Positions 5,381 through 5,434 of a DNA stretch of 5,434 nucleotides are shown piece after piece (within the stretch, counting starts at the first letter, position 1; every line of letters starts with the position of its first letter). Source of the stretch: Gallicola sp. (GTDB lineage: Bacteria; Bacillota; Clostridia; Tissierellales; Peptoniphilaceae); the NCBI GenBank assembly GCA_012798975.1, contig JAAZME010000223.1, positions 1-5,434 of the forward strand. The letters run 5' to 3'. The translations under genes were made by a program, and so were the position numbers. Under the pieces are notes generated by a model. That model was not told the origin of the DNA and searched no databases. It saw nothing but the letters and a program-made list of their open reading frames with translations.

Positions 5381-5434
5381 TTAACGAAATAGTCCGCCTA
5401 CCATTAAACCGTAATAGTTTCCAATAACATAACC
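5381..5434 (-). CDS. C-terminal end of an unidentified, probably membrane-embedded protein
   Basis: From the window edge the minus strand reads 17 codons, GYVIGNYYGLMVGGLFR, and then TAA (5383-5381). The glycine-rich hydrophobic run ending in a single arginine looks like the last transmembrane helix of an integral membrane protein such as a transporter, but it is too short to name. pepD starts 28 nt further on with no promoter or terminator visible between them, so the two were probably co-transcribed. Confidence 0.5.
   Translation of the reverse strand, partial: GYVIGNYYGLMVGGLFR

Noticed and set aside
1..5434. tRNA, rRNA, CRISPR array or complete insertion sequence
   Set aside because: No cloverleaf with a TTCGA-type loop, no regularly spaced direct repeats, and no transposase or integrase motifs were seen. 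The inverted repeats present have different arm sequences and look like terminators or operators.

Overview
The window comes from a low-GC Gram-positive bacterium, most likely an anaerobic member of the Clostridia/Tissierellia. The base composition is AT-rich, Shine-Dalgarno sequences are strong (AGGAGG type), and there is a cell-wall-binding repeat 2 (CWB2) domain, a family typical of clostridial surface proteins. A CPBP-family membrane protease and a PepD-type dipeptidase fit the same group, but the genus cannot be fixed from sequence reading alone. Every gene I accept is on the minus strand, so transcription runs from high to low coordinates.

Reading in the direction of transcription: (i) 5434-5381 is the hydrophobic C-terminal end of an unidentified gene. 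(ii) 5352-4441 is pepD (M20 family aminoacyl-histidine dipeptidase), cut off after about 300 of the usual roughly 480 residues, so the last metal-binding part is missing. (iii) 4441-2096 is a compact four-gene phage-like module that begins exactly where pepD breaks off. It contains a protein whose C-terminal third looks like a BECR-type (barnase/EndoU/colicin D/RelE-like) nuclease toxin, a 76-residue CPCC-like zinc-ribbon protein, a terminator hairpin, a MuF-type phage head morphogenesis protein, and a small protein carrying one CWB2 domain. A second hairpin closes the module. (iv) 2040-1819 is an AT-rich leader with candidate promoter elements and a puzzling open frame. (v) 1818-703 is a CPBP intramembrane metalloprotease. 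(vi) 702-465 holds a long palindrome and an extended -10 promoter. (vii) 464-1 is the 5' part of a type I restriction-modification methyltransferase gene (hsdM) interrupted by an in-frame TAA.

The most interesting part is the 4441-2096 module. Polymorphic toxins linked to MuF phage head proteins are known, but there the toxin is usually fused to the C-terminus of MuF. Here the candidate nuclease is a separate upstream gene, a small CPCC-like protein sits in the position where an immunity protein would be expected, and a one-domain cell-wall-binding protein follows MuF with near translational coupling. No portal, terminase or capsid genes are visible, so this is either a prophage remnant or a domesticated cargo module. 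Together with a truncated pepD and a broken hsdM, the window reads as a rearranged accessory region. An assembly chimera at the pepD junction cannot be excluded without read data.
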